From Phlebiopsis flavidoalba (lineage: Eukaryota > Basidiomycota > Agaricomycetes > Polyporales > Phanerochaetaceae): a DNA stretch of 64,000 nt. How positions within the stretch are numbered: the first letter of the stretch is position 1; every line of letters begins with the position of its first letter. Below are positions 43,345 through 54,970 of this stretch, one piece after another. The position numbers were made by a program, and so were the translations under genes. Below the pieces are notes generated by a model, which was not told the origin of the DNA, did not search any database, and worked only from the letters and a program-made list of their open reading frames with translations. The stretch lies in assembly GCA_035772785.1 (NCBI GenBank), contig JAOCPU010000036.1, forward strand, positions 124,001 through 188,000. The letters are read 5' to 3'.

Positions 43345-46300
43345 CCTCATGCCCCGCCCGCGGCACCGGTCCGTGATGCAGTGAGCTCGGGCACAACGTC
43401 ACGCCCGCCTCGGGGAGGACTAAACGGCGCCCGGGTAAGCCCGCCATACAGCGGCGCGGCTCCTCCTCGGGCTCGTCCCTCGTCGTCAAACGCCTCGCGC
43501 GCGCCGCCGCGGACGTCGTCCCAGCCGGCAGGGCGCGAGCAGCGCGCGCTTCGCGTTGGGCGTGGCCGAGCGTCTGCGAGGCGAGCCGCTTTGAACGAGG
43601 GCCGGTACGACGCCGACGCGGCGCTGTCCGAGTCTGTCGCCGACGGAGCTCTCGCGCGGGGGACTCCGAGGACGACTGCTCGTGCTGCTTCGCCTGCTGC
43701 TGCTGGTAGTAGTGCTCGTGCTCGGGCGGGGAGCCAAACGCGTCACGCGAGGTTACTGCTCGGCTCGCCGCACTGGTGTGAGGAGGTCGTCGATCTTGCT
43801 GCTCGCGGCGCTCTGCTGGCCCGCGAGCGTACGCGTTTCACGTTCGTCGCCTGCGAGCAGGCCTGCCCACGGCGCCAAACGACGAGTGCGCGGGGAGCTG
43901 CGGCGGGCTCATGTTGCTGCTGCTGCTGCTCTTGCCGCCGCACGGCGGGCACGACTCGAGCCCGCGCGCATGGCGAGCGTGTTCCGGGCGAAGGGCGGCG
44001 CTGGATGAGAGTTTCAGCGTCCGTTGTCGGCGCTATGCGCGCGAGCACCGCGCGCCCTCGTAGCCTCTTCGAGGTCCTCCGCGTCCCCATGGAGCGTCGT
44101 GCGCAACGTTCGAGTACGACATCTGCGCGTGCGCGCCGGGCTCACGCCGTCCTTCTGCGCCTGCCCGCGCTCGCGCGCCTGTTGGGCCCGAGGCTGAGCG
44201 AAAACGTGCCCCGTCGGCGCAAAGCTGTCTGAACTCCTGCCTGCACCGCCGCCCGGCGCGAGGATCGGCGGCGTCTTCATGCTCGGGAGGCCTCGCGACG
44301 CGCGAGTGCCTGCGCGTGGGGCTCGGCCGGCCGACCGCTGCGCCTGCGCCCATGCCCGCGCCGAGCTGCTGGCCGGGGCCCGTGGGGGTCTGGAGCGGGA
44401 AACAGCGGCCGTGGTTCGCTCCAGGCCCCGTCAAGGGCGTGCGCATGTACTGCTTCCAGAACTCTCTCAGCTCCTTCAGAGAGTCCAACGCCTCCCGGCC
44501 GCCGGCACTCAGCAGGCCCCCGTTCCTCAGTGAGGACGCGAGCAGCTCAGGGGGGTCGGCGTCGGCCCCCAGAGACAGGCCCAGACCGCCAGAGCTTCCC
44601 ACCGACGACTCAGGCTCGTGTGGCTCGTCTGCGAGCTGGCGTCGTTGGAGATTTCCGTGTGTGCAGAGACGTGCGCGCGAAGAGTTTGGCGCTTGTCGGT
44701 GTGGTGGGTTGGCATCGTGGGCGAACGTGCCGTCGAGGGAGGAGAAGAACGGAGCAGAGTCGTTTGCCAGACCAGCCAGGACGTTCGGATCATCTAAGCT
44801 CATCAGACCCAAAGGCACTAGAGAAACCACCCTCGCCCGTACCATCGTCCTTGCGTGCGCTTTGGTGGTATGGGAGCGTCGGGCTCGCAGACTCGGCCGT
44901 GTAGGGCCTCCTCTGGCTGTGATGATCGACCATCGGGAGGTTGCACGCTGCTCGAGTTGGCCGACGAGGGCACGCTGACGCCGCTGTCGCTGCCATAGTC
45001 GTCGCTCAGTTCCTCTGATCGACGATGATGAGAGGCGTGGTGTCCTTGTCCGGGGTGGTGCTGGGGGAAGGGTACGCCGCCTCCATAGGCTGCGGAGGCT
45101 GCATGGGTATCTGGATCATTGGCATGGCCAGCGGAAGAGGGAAATGGTGTTGGAAATGGCGCTGCGTGTGTGGGAGGATGGGACGATAGCGCCGCGCTCC
45201 CTCCTCCTCCTGGAAAGGACCGCCCATCATGGGCGTAGTCGTGCAGATCCTTGCTGCTGGTGCCCGCATAGGGATGAGTCTCGGGGCCTCCCCAGGCCGG
45301 CGCTTGAGGCGGGAGACCATAACGACCGAGAGCACTGTTATCCGCCGCATACATCCCAGGCATCACGGTGCCAGAAGTGGTCAAACCCGCCATACCATTG
45401 CCCGGCATCACGCCCGCCCGGCTGAGCAGCTCTGCCTGCGCGCGATAACGCGCGAGCATTTCCGGCGTGGGCTCCGCGGTCTCGCGAGCGCCCGTGCCCA
45501 TACCGAGCGACGGGGCAGTCGAGGGGCGCGCATCGTACGGGTTAGTCGAGTACAACGACGGCGCGGGGAGCGGGGTAGTCGGCGGAGGAGGTAACATTGA
45601 CCCCAGTCCGCCGCGACCACCTGCCCGCGGGACCTGGCAGGATTAAATTCGTCGGCGAGCCGTCAGCGTCCGGCGAATGGCGATGGGGACGCGATGGGCA
45701 GGGTTGGGCAGGGCAGTTGGGGGGCGGGTGCCCGGGTCCGGCGGGGGCAAGTCTGGCGATGGAACTTGACGTATGTGCAGCGACATTTGCGCTGGACGCA
45801 TTTAGCTGATGAATCACGGCAAACAAGAGTTCAACTAACGCCGTCTGTGCGTCAGCGGTGGGAAAAATGGACGCACAGCAGGGGATTGCAGCCGTCACAG
45901 GGGAGGCTCGATGTGACACACATGATCACAGGCTTGTTTCGAGGTCGCAGCGCGGGAGGCGGCGGCTGCGGTGCACCTTGCGGCGGTTGTTGGGGGCGGT
46001 CGTCGTCGGTGGCTTCTCCGAGGTCGTGGCAGTTGTTTACGTGCCGAGAGAGCAAATCGCTGGGCGGGCGGGTTCGTCAGCGAGAAATGGCTTGGCCGTC
46101 GTGGGGGGCGGGGACACACACCTTCGTGCAAACTGATCACCGCAGTGCTGGCATTTGTATGGACGGTCTCCGGTGTCTAGAAGAGGGTGATTAGACGCGG
46201 TCGAAGCTAGGTTTCGGGGCGGGTGGGTGGAGAGGCCGTGGCCAACGGAGGGGTTGGCGAGCGAGGAGCGCCATAGAGTTTGCCTCGGCTTGGTGCCGGT

Positions 46301-46521
46301 GTGAGCGACCCCCTTGTATGCTGGGCACCATCATTGGTAGAGATGGGGAGAAGATGAGAACAAGACGAGACTTACGAGAGCGCATATAGTCTTGCGACAT
46401 GTTGTGGACGTGTAAAGGTCGAATTTGCAGACGGGGGCCCTGGGGGAAGAGCGTGAGCGGTGAGCGGCTGCGCGGCGGTGCGGAGGGGCGGTCAAGACAA
46501 ACATTTGTGGTCACCCGCCAT
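43345..46521 (-). CDS. Transcription factor with two C2H2 fingers and a Zn2Cys6 cluster
   Basis: Probable nuclear DNA-binding regulator. The short first exon encodes MAGDHKCLS. After an intron come PVCK and STFTRPQHVAR (finger 1), then another intron, TGDRPYKCQHCGDQFAR (finger 2), intron, and RDLLSRHVNNCH. A basic linker leads to ATSKQACD, LPCDGCNP, KCVQRKCRC and TYVKFHRQT, a Gal4-type Cys6 cluster over two short interruptions. The rest is a long Pro/Ser/Gly/His-rich region (for example LARYRAQAELLSRAGVMPGN, SHHRRSEELSDDYGSDSG). A conserved-looking segment LKELREFWKQYMRTPLTGPG follows at about 44440-44500, then RPSPTRRHSRVA and a Gln/Ser/Arg-rich C-terminus. The 3' end near 43345 is approximate. 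Opposite-strand frames of up to 300 codons are shadows of this GC-rich gene. Target genes unknown. Confidence 0.8.
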
Positions 46522-46837
46522 TACGGTGTTGCTGGGAGCGAGTGGGCTGTGTGGAGAGGTGGTGGTGAGAGGGAGGAGGCAGCGATGGAGGAGGTGCAGA
46601 GAGTTGGCCAGTCGTTTGATGGCAAGAACCAGACCCGTCGTTGCTCTCCAGGTGGAGCAGCGCTACCCATTGCCCGAGCCACGTCACACCCGTCACGCAC
46701 AACGCACAATCAAGACGTCACACGCCCCCGTTGCAGTAATCCATGTCCCATTTATGGCAACCGTATATTACAACAGCACACGCCGTGACACACATGATTG
46801 ACGATCTGTGGAGCTATGACGCAATGGGGTGGCAGGT

Positions 46838-49671
46838 CTACTGACGCGAGATCGTGGCGGAGATCAACCCGCTGGCGACGACGTCATCCATCATCAGCCA
46901 TCGAAGTTCTTCCTTGGGCAAGCCTAACCACTCACCTGGGGGCAGAGACGGGCACAAACACTTCGGCGCGGGATCTGTTCGGTCATCCAAGCGTGAGCCA
47001 GAGCGACGACAACGGCAGCGACAGTGAAACAACGAAAGGGGGAAGACAACATGAGAAACACATGCATCCCCGCCGACTTACGTAAATCGGCGTCTGCCCT
47101 GCATCTTCCCGACGAACAAGAGAAATTAAACAAACAACAAAAACACAACAGACACAGTGCCAAAAAAAATAAACGAGCAGCAGACATAGCGTGCTCGTCA
47201 GCCCTGCAACTCAGCCTCCGCTCGCACCCTGCAACCATCGCAGCTTCTTCCATCTGCCAAAAGAGGCAGGATAACGCTAGCACTTATCACGACCGCTGCC
47301 GGGCCCATGTCCTGCGGGCGCGTGCGAAGGGGCCCTCCCGCGTCCCCCCAGTCGTCACCGAACCCGCTCATTTATGAACGCCCCGTAGCCAATCGCCTCC
47401 GCGACGCCCGGCTGCGCTCGCCGCGCTCCGTGATCCCTGCGCCGCCGGACACAATGAAACACAGCGACGGGTGGAGCGCAGAAGAAAGCTGTGAGACCAC
47501 AAGATACCACAGGTGCGTCCCCTCTAATTAAGTGCCAACAGCCCCCCGAAACACCCGTCCAATCCAGCGCCCGCCCGCGCTCATCGGCGTCTGCAATCCG
47601 ACCAAACAATAGCCAGCCATGCCGCCGTCCAGGGTACAGAGAGTTTTAGCCATCCCATCATCGCACCCCGGCAAACACAGACACGATAGCATGGGAGCGG
47701 GCCACCCCCCGCGGGCCCCGCTTCGCGCTGCTGCGGGCCTGCCCCACACCCCGCTACCGCGGCGAAGAGCAGACGCAAAGAGAGCAGGTTGCTGCGGCGT
47801 CGAAGCCCCCCGCACCAGCCATACGGCTGCCGGCGCGGAGCCAGTACGGCGGAATGCACCCCGTCTGCTGCAGAAAGCACAGCGGGCTGAGCCAATAGGT
47901 GGCTTGGCCCAATCGCAGGCGGGGGCACGACGGGAGACGACGCCTATCGCCCATCGCGCCTTCCCCCCGAGTTTACTCCCACATATTGAGATGAGACCCG
48001 TGGCGAACAGCGGGATATGACACAGAAGCGGAAGCACGCGCAAAAGAGACAAGCCCCTGCGACACGTGCAGAGCAGGAAGTCGCGCACGGAGTGCCCCCG
48101 ATTGTGTAGCAACGACCCCGGGCGTGCTAGCCAAAGGCGGCGTATGCAGCAGGACGCCGGGCCCGACGCGAGGAAGCAGGAACGAACAGAAAGAAAGGAG
48201 GAGGAGGGGGCGTGACTGCACAGCCGCCCGGCCAATCACGAGGCGGCCTTTGTAGTGAGGCAGCGCGCTGATCGGACGATCGTCTGACGTGACGTGGGGA
48301 AGGGCGCGCGAGAACGCGACGGCAGTAGAGATGATAGACGACACGCCCAAAGGCGCAAGGAGGACACACGTACGGGGTGAGGTTGTCGATCCCGGCGTAG
48401 CGCAATGTCGACGGGGATGTAGTGCTTGTTGGGCAGGCTGTACGACACCGTCTGGACGTGTGCGTTCTCCGCGAGGATGCGCTCCGCCATCTGTGTACAA
48501 GCGTCGCCTGCGCAAAACCCATTTAACCACTAACACCAGTATGAGGGGGCAGAAAACGCACCTGCACGCTCGCGCTCGCTCTCGTCGACCGCAAACACCT
48601 TCGAGCGTCTGAGCGTCGCCGTGCGCGCTTTCGCAACGACGGCGTTGCCGTCCCACGCGGTGCCTTCCGCGCTGAGCGCGTCGGGCAGCCGCGAACGCGT
48701 CGACGACGGCGTTTGGGGGACTGCGAAACGGCGCGTAGGTGTATGTGAGGTCGACCGAGGTCGAGAAGATGCGGTCGTTGACCTCGCCGAGGGTCGTGTG
48801 CTCGTCGCGGATGAAGTTTTCGAAGGCGGAGCCCGTGGATTTCAAGACTGTTTTTTGCCGGGTTAGTATTGCGAGGTGTAAGGACCGCTGAAGGGGCGTA
48901 CCGAGGAGGTCGGAGACTCCCGCAGTTAAAGAGACAGTCGCCGTGATGCTGTCCTTGCCCTTGGACGCATCGACCTAACCCAACGGATCGCGTCAAACGG
49001 CAAAGACGGCCGGAAGGAAACTCACTTCGACGTCCACAAGCGCGCTTCTCATCACCATCCCGCCAGAACGAATGGCTGTTCTCCTGGCCGTTCACATCGA
49101 TGCGCTTCCAGCGGAGCTGCTCGACGCTCACAAACGCCTTGTGGATGTGCGCGTACTTGGACACAAAGTACGTCCCGAGGTGCAGCGCGAAGCGTTCCGG
49201 GTGGAGAATGTGCGGGGACGTCTTTGCGAGATCTGCGCGGGCACGGCGTTAGACGCGGCGGGTGTGCAAGTGTGGGTACGCACGGTAGGTGATGTTCTTG
49301 ACTGCACGCTGCGTTAGCGGATCAGCGACGGAAAGACGGTGCGGTGCGTACTGGAGTCTGTGGCGACGATAACCGAGTTGTCCGCCTTGGTGTACCTAGA
49401 GGGGACATGGCAGGATTAAATATTGGCTCTCATGGCTTCGGAAGACACGTCCCGCGCTGCGCTCGGGAGGCGCGCGACGCGCTTCGGACAGAGAGGGGGA
49501 AAAACTCACGAGTTCGCCGACGTCGCCCTCCAGGAGAGCCGTGACGTTGTACTCGACGACGGTGTGCCACTTGTCCTCGCGGGGGACGATGCGGAAGACG
49601 CGGACGGCCTGTTTGCCATAGCGGGCGTGGGTGAGCTTGACGGAAGACCATGGCTGTAGGTTAGTGTGCAA
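46838..49671 (-). CDS. UOX: Urate oxidase (uricase)
   Basis: Uricase oxidises urate to 5-hydroxyisourate, the entry to allantoin and nitrogen recovery from purines. Blocks: SSVKLTHARYGKQAVRVFRI, WHTVVEYNVTALLEGDVGEL, intron(s), SKYAHIHKAFVSVEQLRWKR, HSFWRDGDEKR, KSTGSAFENFIRDEHTTLGE, VNDRIFSTSVDLTYTYAPFR, MAERILAENAHVQTVSYSLP, NKHYIPVDIALR (with the catalytic Asn and His), and GIDNLTP. The expected end is not adjacent: it is found 1.4 kb further on as AEVFVPVSAP, a short intron, and SGLISATISRQ plus stop. The intervening 46975-48373 starts gtacgtgt and ends aacag and appears to be one very long intron. The C-terminus SRQ is not a classical peroxisomal PTS1. The start lies within or just above 49671; an indel or extra 5' exon obscures it. 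Confidence 0.9.
46975..48373 (-). other. Apparent 1.4 kb intron of the uricase gene
   Basis: Bounded by a strong donor (gtacgtgtgt) after GIDNLTP and an acceptor (aacag) before AEVFVPV. Introns elsewhere in the window are roughly 50-90 bases. A same-strand open frame of 235 codons (48235-47528) lies inside it but is Arg/Cys/Ala-rich with no domain. Unrecognised small exons or an inserted element could be present. Confidence 0.6.
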
Positions 49672-50348
49672 AAGCTAGGGCGTCGCTGGGGTGTGTGGTG
49701 AGCAAAGCACAGAGGTCGCGGGACAGAGGGTCAGGCAGAGGAGGAGACGGCGCAGATTAATGCTGCATGATATACATATCGATTCCGCGTAGCGTGATCG
49801 GGGAGCGCGGCAGATAAAGAGACTGGGCCTGGCGGATGTGCCGAGGTTCAGATAACGGCCGTCGTAGGTGCGCCGCAGGGCCTCCGCCATTCCCGGCAGA
49901 GTTGTCGAGACAGCCCGTGTGCTGTGGCGTCCTCAAGGGGGGGAAGCGTGTCAGGCGACCCATGGGCAGAGAAGATTTCGCAGCTGTATGCATGCTGGGC
50001 GCGGGCGTTGCTGCACGCGGCGGCGGTGGGAAACACAAGCGGGCGGGAACTGGGAGAGAGAATATGTATTGCGGGAGGAACGTGGGTGGCCAAAGTTAAA
50101 GATGGAACCGGCAGCACTCTATTGCACGGGCGGTGGACGCAGTGCGTCGCGCATGGGCGTGGCAGGGACGGGTACCGGCCTTGGAGAGCGCCGCCCGCTA
50201 CCGCACCGCAGCGCACGTTGGCGGGTGCTGGGCGGTCGATGTCCCGGGACTCGCCTTGATTTTTCGAGCGTGTCACCGTCCCCGCCGTCGCCACCATGCC
50301 CTCTCTCGCACCCACCACCTTCGGGCCGTCAGCCCAACCTACACAACC
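49672..50348. other. Divergent intergenic region, uricase / ATP20
   Basis: About 680 bases between divergent starts, presumably with both promoters. Long overlapping frames on both strands are a GC-content effect. A possible non-coding first exon of uricase lies on the left side. No separate gene seen. Confidence 0.4.
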
Positions 50349-51072
50349 ATGGTCCGCCCCGCACTCCGCCTCGCGCAGACGCCCTCCGCGCGCGCCGCGC
50401 GCAGCTTCAGCAGGCACGCTTTTGCGAGCACCAACCCCAGCACCGAGGGCCGCGCAGAAGAAGGCGCAGGACGCGCTCAGCTGTTGTCGGCGCAAAAGTA
50501 TGCGGGCCCAGGGCCTGGGTCGAGCAGGGCGCACAAGCTCCTCGGCCCCGTCGGCGACAAGCTCGCCAACGTCTTTGGCGGTACGTGCTCTGCACAGACG
50601 TGCGACCCCCGCGACTCACGTTCTGTTTGCCCTGTCTCTCTGCGTTCCTGCTGTCCGCCCCACGGCTGTCCTCCTGAACTGCATGGTGCACGCACGCAGT
50701 GCCTACCGCCAGCCCATCACGTACAACCTGACCGTCGCACGCGAGTTCCTGAATGCACATCTACGTTGCGGAGCGCCTGCAGCCGCCCGGTCGCTCTCGG
50801 GCCGTCCAGTCCGCGTACAGCACAATATGGGCCCGTGCGGTCCAACCCGGCCTACTGGAAGGAGATCCTGAAGACGGGAGAGTATGCGAAGCTGGGTGTC
50901 TATGCGGTGGAGGCGTTACGGTATTTACAAGGTGTGTCTTGGGCTGCGCTCTCATGTACCTGCACCCGTGCGCCCCAAATGTCTGCTCTGCGTCATGGGT
51001 CGCTAATGAACGCTGCGCAGATTGGAGAAATTATTGGCCGCAGAAGTCTTTGTAGGGTACAACATCCAATAA
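50349..51072 (+). CDS. ATP20: Mitochondrial F1Fo-ATP synthase subunit g
   Basis: Inner-membrane peripheral-stalk-associated subunit needed for ATP synthase dimers and cristae shape. Exon 1 encodes a presequence-like MVRPALRLAQTPSARAARSF and continues to KLLGPVGDKLANVFGG, where a gtacgt intron begins. Exon 2 (from the acceptor at about 50699) has AYRQPITYNLTVAREFL, IYVAERLQPP, VQSAYSTIWARA, SNPAYWKEILKTGEYAKLGV and YAVEA, with three single-base breaks. After a second intron (gtgtgtcttg to gcgcag at 51020) the last exon reads IGEIIGRRSL then VGYNIQ plus stop. The C-terminal membrane helix with its glycines matches the family, and the size (about 190 residues) is usual for agaricomycetes. Confidence 0.92.
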
Positions 51073-51848
51073 TTGCACATCGAGCCTTGTTTGCCTCCGG
51101 GTCGGGTGGGTGCCTGTGCAAAATACACTTAGAGCTGAAGGCATATCCGTGTTGGTGGTTCTTTCGACAAGCCCGGCACACTCCCTCCTTATCTTCGGCC
51201 GTCGCGCATATCGAGCCCCTGTCATGTAGAATCTGCCTTCATTCATATAGGACTTTCACCTCGGAGCGGTTGAACACGGGAGCCTGCAGAGTGGGGCTGC
51301 AGCGCGTTGACGTACGAAACTGGCCGGTAAGTGCACAGTCTTCTGCCGGACTTGCTGAGGGCCTCCGCAGAGGACTGAGCAGTGGAATGAGATACTCGCG
51401 CTCGTTAGCCGGCTTTCATCAAAAACACGTTTCTCACGTGTCTTTAATTTGTCCTTATCCCGAATTGTTCTGGGGACTATGGCCACGCACCCTCCATTTT
51501 AACCTAGCCGATGGTCGATTTTCACCTCCGACCTTGACCACCATCTAGCTGATGCGAGCGAGCCATGGACTCTGTGAGTGCGCCACACAGTACCGGACGC
51601 GTTCTTTCACTCACAATGCAGCGCAGTGCCACATGCAACGCGTCGTGAGGGGACTGAACCGTAAAGTTTATCGCAACTATCCCATCCCGTCGTTCATTCG
51701 AGATGTGTGGAGAGAAGAGCCCTCGTCTATCCAGCTGTCGCCGGAAGTAAAGTATATGCTACTACCAAGCCGCTACGCAGTGCGTACCCTAGCCATTGTC
51801 CTTATCCCGTCGCGCTGAGATACTTGATAGAGCTTTTATCTTGTTACG
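51073..51848. other. Intergenic region before the FunK1 gene
   Basis: About 780 bases hold the ATP20 3' end and probably the FunK1 promoter and 5' exons. An ATG at 51632 could start an upstream exon (MQRVVRGLNRKVYRNYPIPS), but the link is not proven. Confidence 0.35.
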
Positions 51849-53605
51849 ATGGTGCGAACATTGAGACGCACTGTGTCGCGGCCACTGGATGAAGAGAAGA
51901 GCGCTGCAGAGTTGGCCTGGTGCGACGTACAGCCCACAGCATATGCACTCAACACCCAGCCGACATGGGAAGAGGTGGCCTCGATAGGCGAGACCGACTG
52001 GCTACAAATGCAGGCCTTTATCGAAATCACCGGCCAACAGAGTAGCGAAGAAGCTGATGCGGACGCAAAGACAGCCGGTCTCGAGGAGGACTGCCTCACG
52101 CCGGGCGAGCTCACGACTGCTGCGGAATACCTGCTCGCACTCATGTCGAGCAACGTGCGCTCGTACACGACCGGGATCGTCATCCGCGGCGCAGTGGCCA
52201 CCCCTTCTGGTACGCCGACCGCAATGGGCGCCGTCGTCTCGCGGCCGTTCGACGTCCTCCAGGAGCCGTACCACCTCTGGATGGCCGGCGTGGCCATGGG
52301 CAAGACGCGCACGACGCCGCTGGGCTGGTGCCCCCTCATCACCTTTTACGTCACCCCGCCATGTGGACTTCCGGCAGGCCCGCCTGAGCGCGGACGGCAG
52401 CCAGGACGCGGCGGGGAGCCCGCTCGAGAGCGTGAGCCTGCGGTGCGGCGACGACGCGCGCGCGCGCCGCGCACGGCGCTGGACGTCGTCGTCGGGCGCG
52501 GCACGGCGGTGCTCGGCGTGTGCGCCGCGGGCAAGGCGAAGCTCGAGTTCGGGCCCGCACCCGCTCGTCGCGAAGGTCATCTGGGCGACGCAGCACACGC
52601 ACGCCGAGGAGACGATCATCCGCGCCGTGTGCGCCGCGCGCTCAAGCACGGTCGGCAGGCGGCAGTATCTCCCGTTCGTCACGGACCTCAAGTGCTCGCT
52701 GGAGCTCACCATGGACGACCTCGACCTCCCCCGCGCGCGCATGGCGATACCGATTCCGGCCGACGAGCGTGTGTTCCGCATGCAGGTCATGCCGCCACTA
52801 TCTGCCTCCTTGTCGCTGTCGAGTCGGTGTCGGACTTCCGCACGGTCTTTCAAGACGTCGTAGAAGGTTCAGCGGTCATTCTCCCCGCCATGGCTACCAG
52901 TAAGCAAAGCTAACGTTTGGTTCCACAGCGCACTTTTGGGCATTCAAGACGTCGGGAATCCTCCCACAGAGAAGATTTTGTATTGTCAACAACATCATGC
53001 TTTACTACCGCGACGACAAGCCATACGGCGTTCTTACTGGTGGGGACCGACCTCGCCGGCGGGGGTCATTCCCGCGCGGCCAACCCACAGCAACACGACG
53101 GCGGTACGGCTCCAAGCCCTTCATCTCAGCCGACACCTACGCGCCCTGGTGGACGGGCGAGCACCTGTACCGCTTCGACCTCGAGTCGTTCTACTACGTG
53201 CTCGCCGCGTTCTGCGCGGGGTTCAGCCCGGACACGCACACCGTGCGCGTGCCGGACAAGTGGCGCGAGGAGTCGGCGCACGGGCGCGCGGACGTGCGGC
53301 GCAACGTGGGGCGGTACCTCGACGCGCTGCTAGCAGCACGCGGACCCGGACTACGCGCGCTCGCGGGCGACTGGGTGCGTGCGCTCAGCGCGCTGTTCAG
53401 CAAGACGGTGCGGAGCAAGTACTCGGAGCTCAATTCGATGCATGTGCGATTCATGTCGCGGCGGTCAAGAATGGGAACGCGGAGCTCGCGGACGAGACGA
53501 GGCGCTCTGATTGAGGAGTATTTGGACGATCGGGACGAGGAGGTCACGTATGAGCGGTTCCTGCGGTGTATTGGGATTGACGATCCATCTGGAAATCCTG
53601 ATTGA
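51849..53605 (+). CDS. FunK1-type protein kinase
   Basis: Protein kinase of the fungal-type FunK1 family (PF17667), expanded in agaricomycetes; roles mostly unknown. The first 170 codons are in one frame (AAELAWCDVQPTAYALN, then SSNVRSYTTGIVIRG and RPFDVLQEPYHLWMAG), typical of the FunK1 N-terminal portion. Next are PLVAKVIWATQHTHAEETII (the Lys-containing strand and helix C with Glu), YLPFVTDLKCSLELTMDDLD, RVFRMQVM, SVSDFRTVFQDVVEG, an intron near 52868-52928, and FWAFKTSGIL followed by HRE and VNNIMLYYRDDKPYGVLT. A DLAG remnant stands where the DFG-equivalent (DWDLAG) is expected. The C-lobe has GTKPFISADTYAPWWTGEHL, YRFDLESFYYVLAAFC and DKW. It ends CIGIDDPSGNPD plus stop. Upstream exons are likely. 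Confidence 0.82.
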
Positions 53606-53834
53606 CGTTTCTGGTGTTTGGCTTTAATAGATTGACAAAGTGTATAATAGGATATCTAATCCACGGGAAACGGGAAAGGTTATGTTACATTATGTGTTTC
53701 CAATTATCCAATACCTCTGTATGATAATTAAGCTTGTCTAGTTCAACATCGACAAGTCGGTGAGTGCTGTTGTTTTTCATCTCCTTCCTGCGCTCCATCC
53801 AACGAATCACTGATTCCTTGAACTCGGTAGGCAC
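53606..53834. other. Convergent intergenic region
   Basis: AT-rich 230 bases between convergent 3' ends, as expected for 3' UTRs. No gene. Confidence 0.4.
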
Positions 53835-54616
53835 TCATCTCCAGCTCCGGAGAGATAGGTTGGGAGGGAGGTAGTAGTGGGGTTCCTCATCAAGAGGCTC
53901 GGAGAAGGGCGAGTCGAGTGGGGTAAACGGCTCGAATGGACGACGGGCAAACGTCCATTCCTCTTCGTCTTCGGCCGTGGTCTGATGACTTGACCGCGGG
54001 TACGTGATAGAAGCGTGCTCCCTAGGCTGACAACCCGTCAAGTCCAGCCACCAAGTCCGACTCCGCGCCTGGTCGAGAGGCTGCTGCCCCATGACGACGA
54101 CTCAAGCTGTGGTGATGGTGGGAGTGGGATGCGAGGCGCAGCGGGAGGGGTGATAGGCCATTCGACGAGAGGCAAGCCCCTGAACGGCGATGTGGGTGTG
54201 CGCAGATGGGAGTCCTCGCTGAATATGGTCGATGGGACTCTGAGCGTAGTCGAACGGTGTTCTGGGGTGTTGAGCGAGAGTGAGTGGTCTGTCGCTGAGG
54301 CTACTTGGCCTCGAGTATCTCCTCGACGTGTGTAAGAGGTCGACTCTGTGCACGTCCGGCCCGCGAGTGGTGGACGGCCGTGACCGGTGACTTTGATTCG
54401 ACGGGGTTTAGTCTGCGCGACCAAGCCAGCTTGGGTCGTGTGAGACGTTGGAATAGTCTTAGGGTTACTTTCCGCTTTCGTAGCTGGACCAGCCAGGTAA
54501 GAAGTGGGCGGAAAGGATAGACATGGTGGAATGTTCAGCTCAGCTGTGAAGTCGAGAAACTTTGGACACACTGCAGTACCCAGGTGCCTGGATATCTTAT
54601 ACTTGTCGAAACCCAC
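53835..54616 (-). CDS. Pro/Ser/Thr-rich hypothetical protein
   Basis: Two overlapping minus frames (54616-54038 and 54092-53835) join with one frame shift near 54060 into about 260 codons. The upper part has ATDHSLSLNTPEHRSTTLRV and PLVEWPITPPAAPRIPLPPS. The lower part has RTWWLDLTGCQPREHAS and an acidic/aromatic end DEEEWTFARRPFEPFTPLDS to YYLPPNLSLRSWR plus stop. It looks like a real disordered fungal protein, with the LDLTGCQPREH and C-terminal pieces the most constrained-looking. No domain is recognised; the true start is unknown. Confidence 0.4.
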
Positions 54617-54970
54617 GGATCACGAACAAAGAGCGGAAAACAGACGGATGAGCGGATAGGTACGTCAAGACAAAAGCTTCCGCAGAGTGGCCTATTGCAA
54701 AACATGTACAGCTTGAAACGCGGATGCTTCTATCCACATTTAAAATCTAGTCCAACACTGCCTTCAACCAAAAACTCTGTTTCTCTCGACATTTTTTGTG
54801 GAGAACATATGTAGCTCATATTCACTCCCCCATATTGTCCCGTCATGTTTCTATGCGCGGCTGCGCTTCTAGGGATACCTAACATGCCCTGGACTCAACA
54901 CACGAGAAAGTCTCACACAATCTGGCACATGAACCACAATAGATGCCTTTTTTGGGGGTATGACCAGAGT

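Noticed and set aside
43327..44232. 301-codon plus-strand frame
   Set aside because: Antisense to the C-terminal part of the zinc-finger regulator; a GC-driven shadow.
47528..48235. 235-codon minus-strand frame as an independent gene
   Set aside because: Lies wholly within the apparent uricase intron, Arg/Cys/Ala-rich, no domain, no intron structure. Mentioned only as part of the intron finding.
50133..51548. 471-codon plus-strand frame across ATP20
   Set aside because: It runs through ATP20 introns and, in part, out of its frame; the gene is better explained by the three-exon subunit g model.
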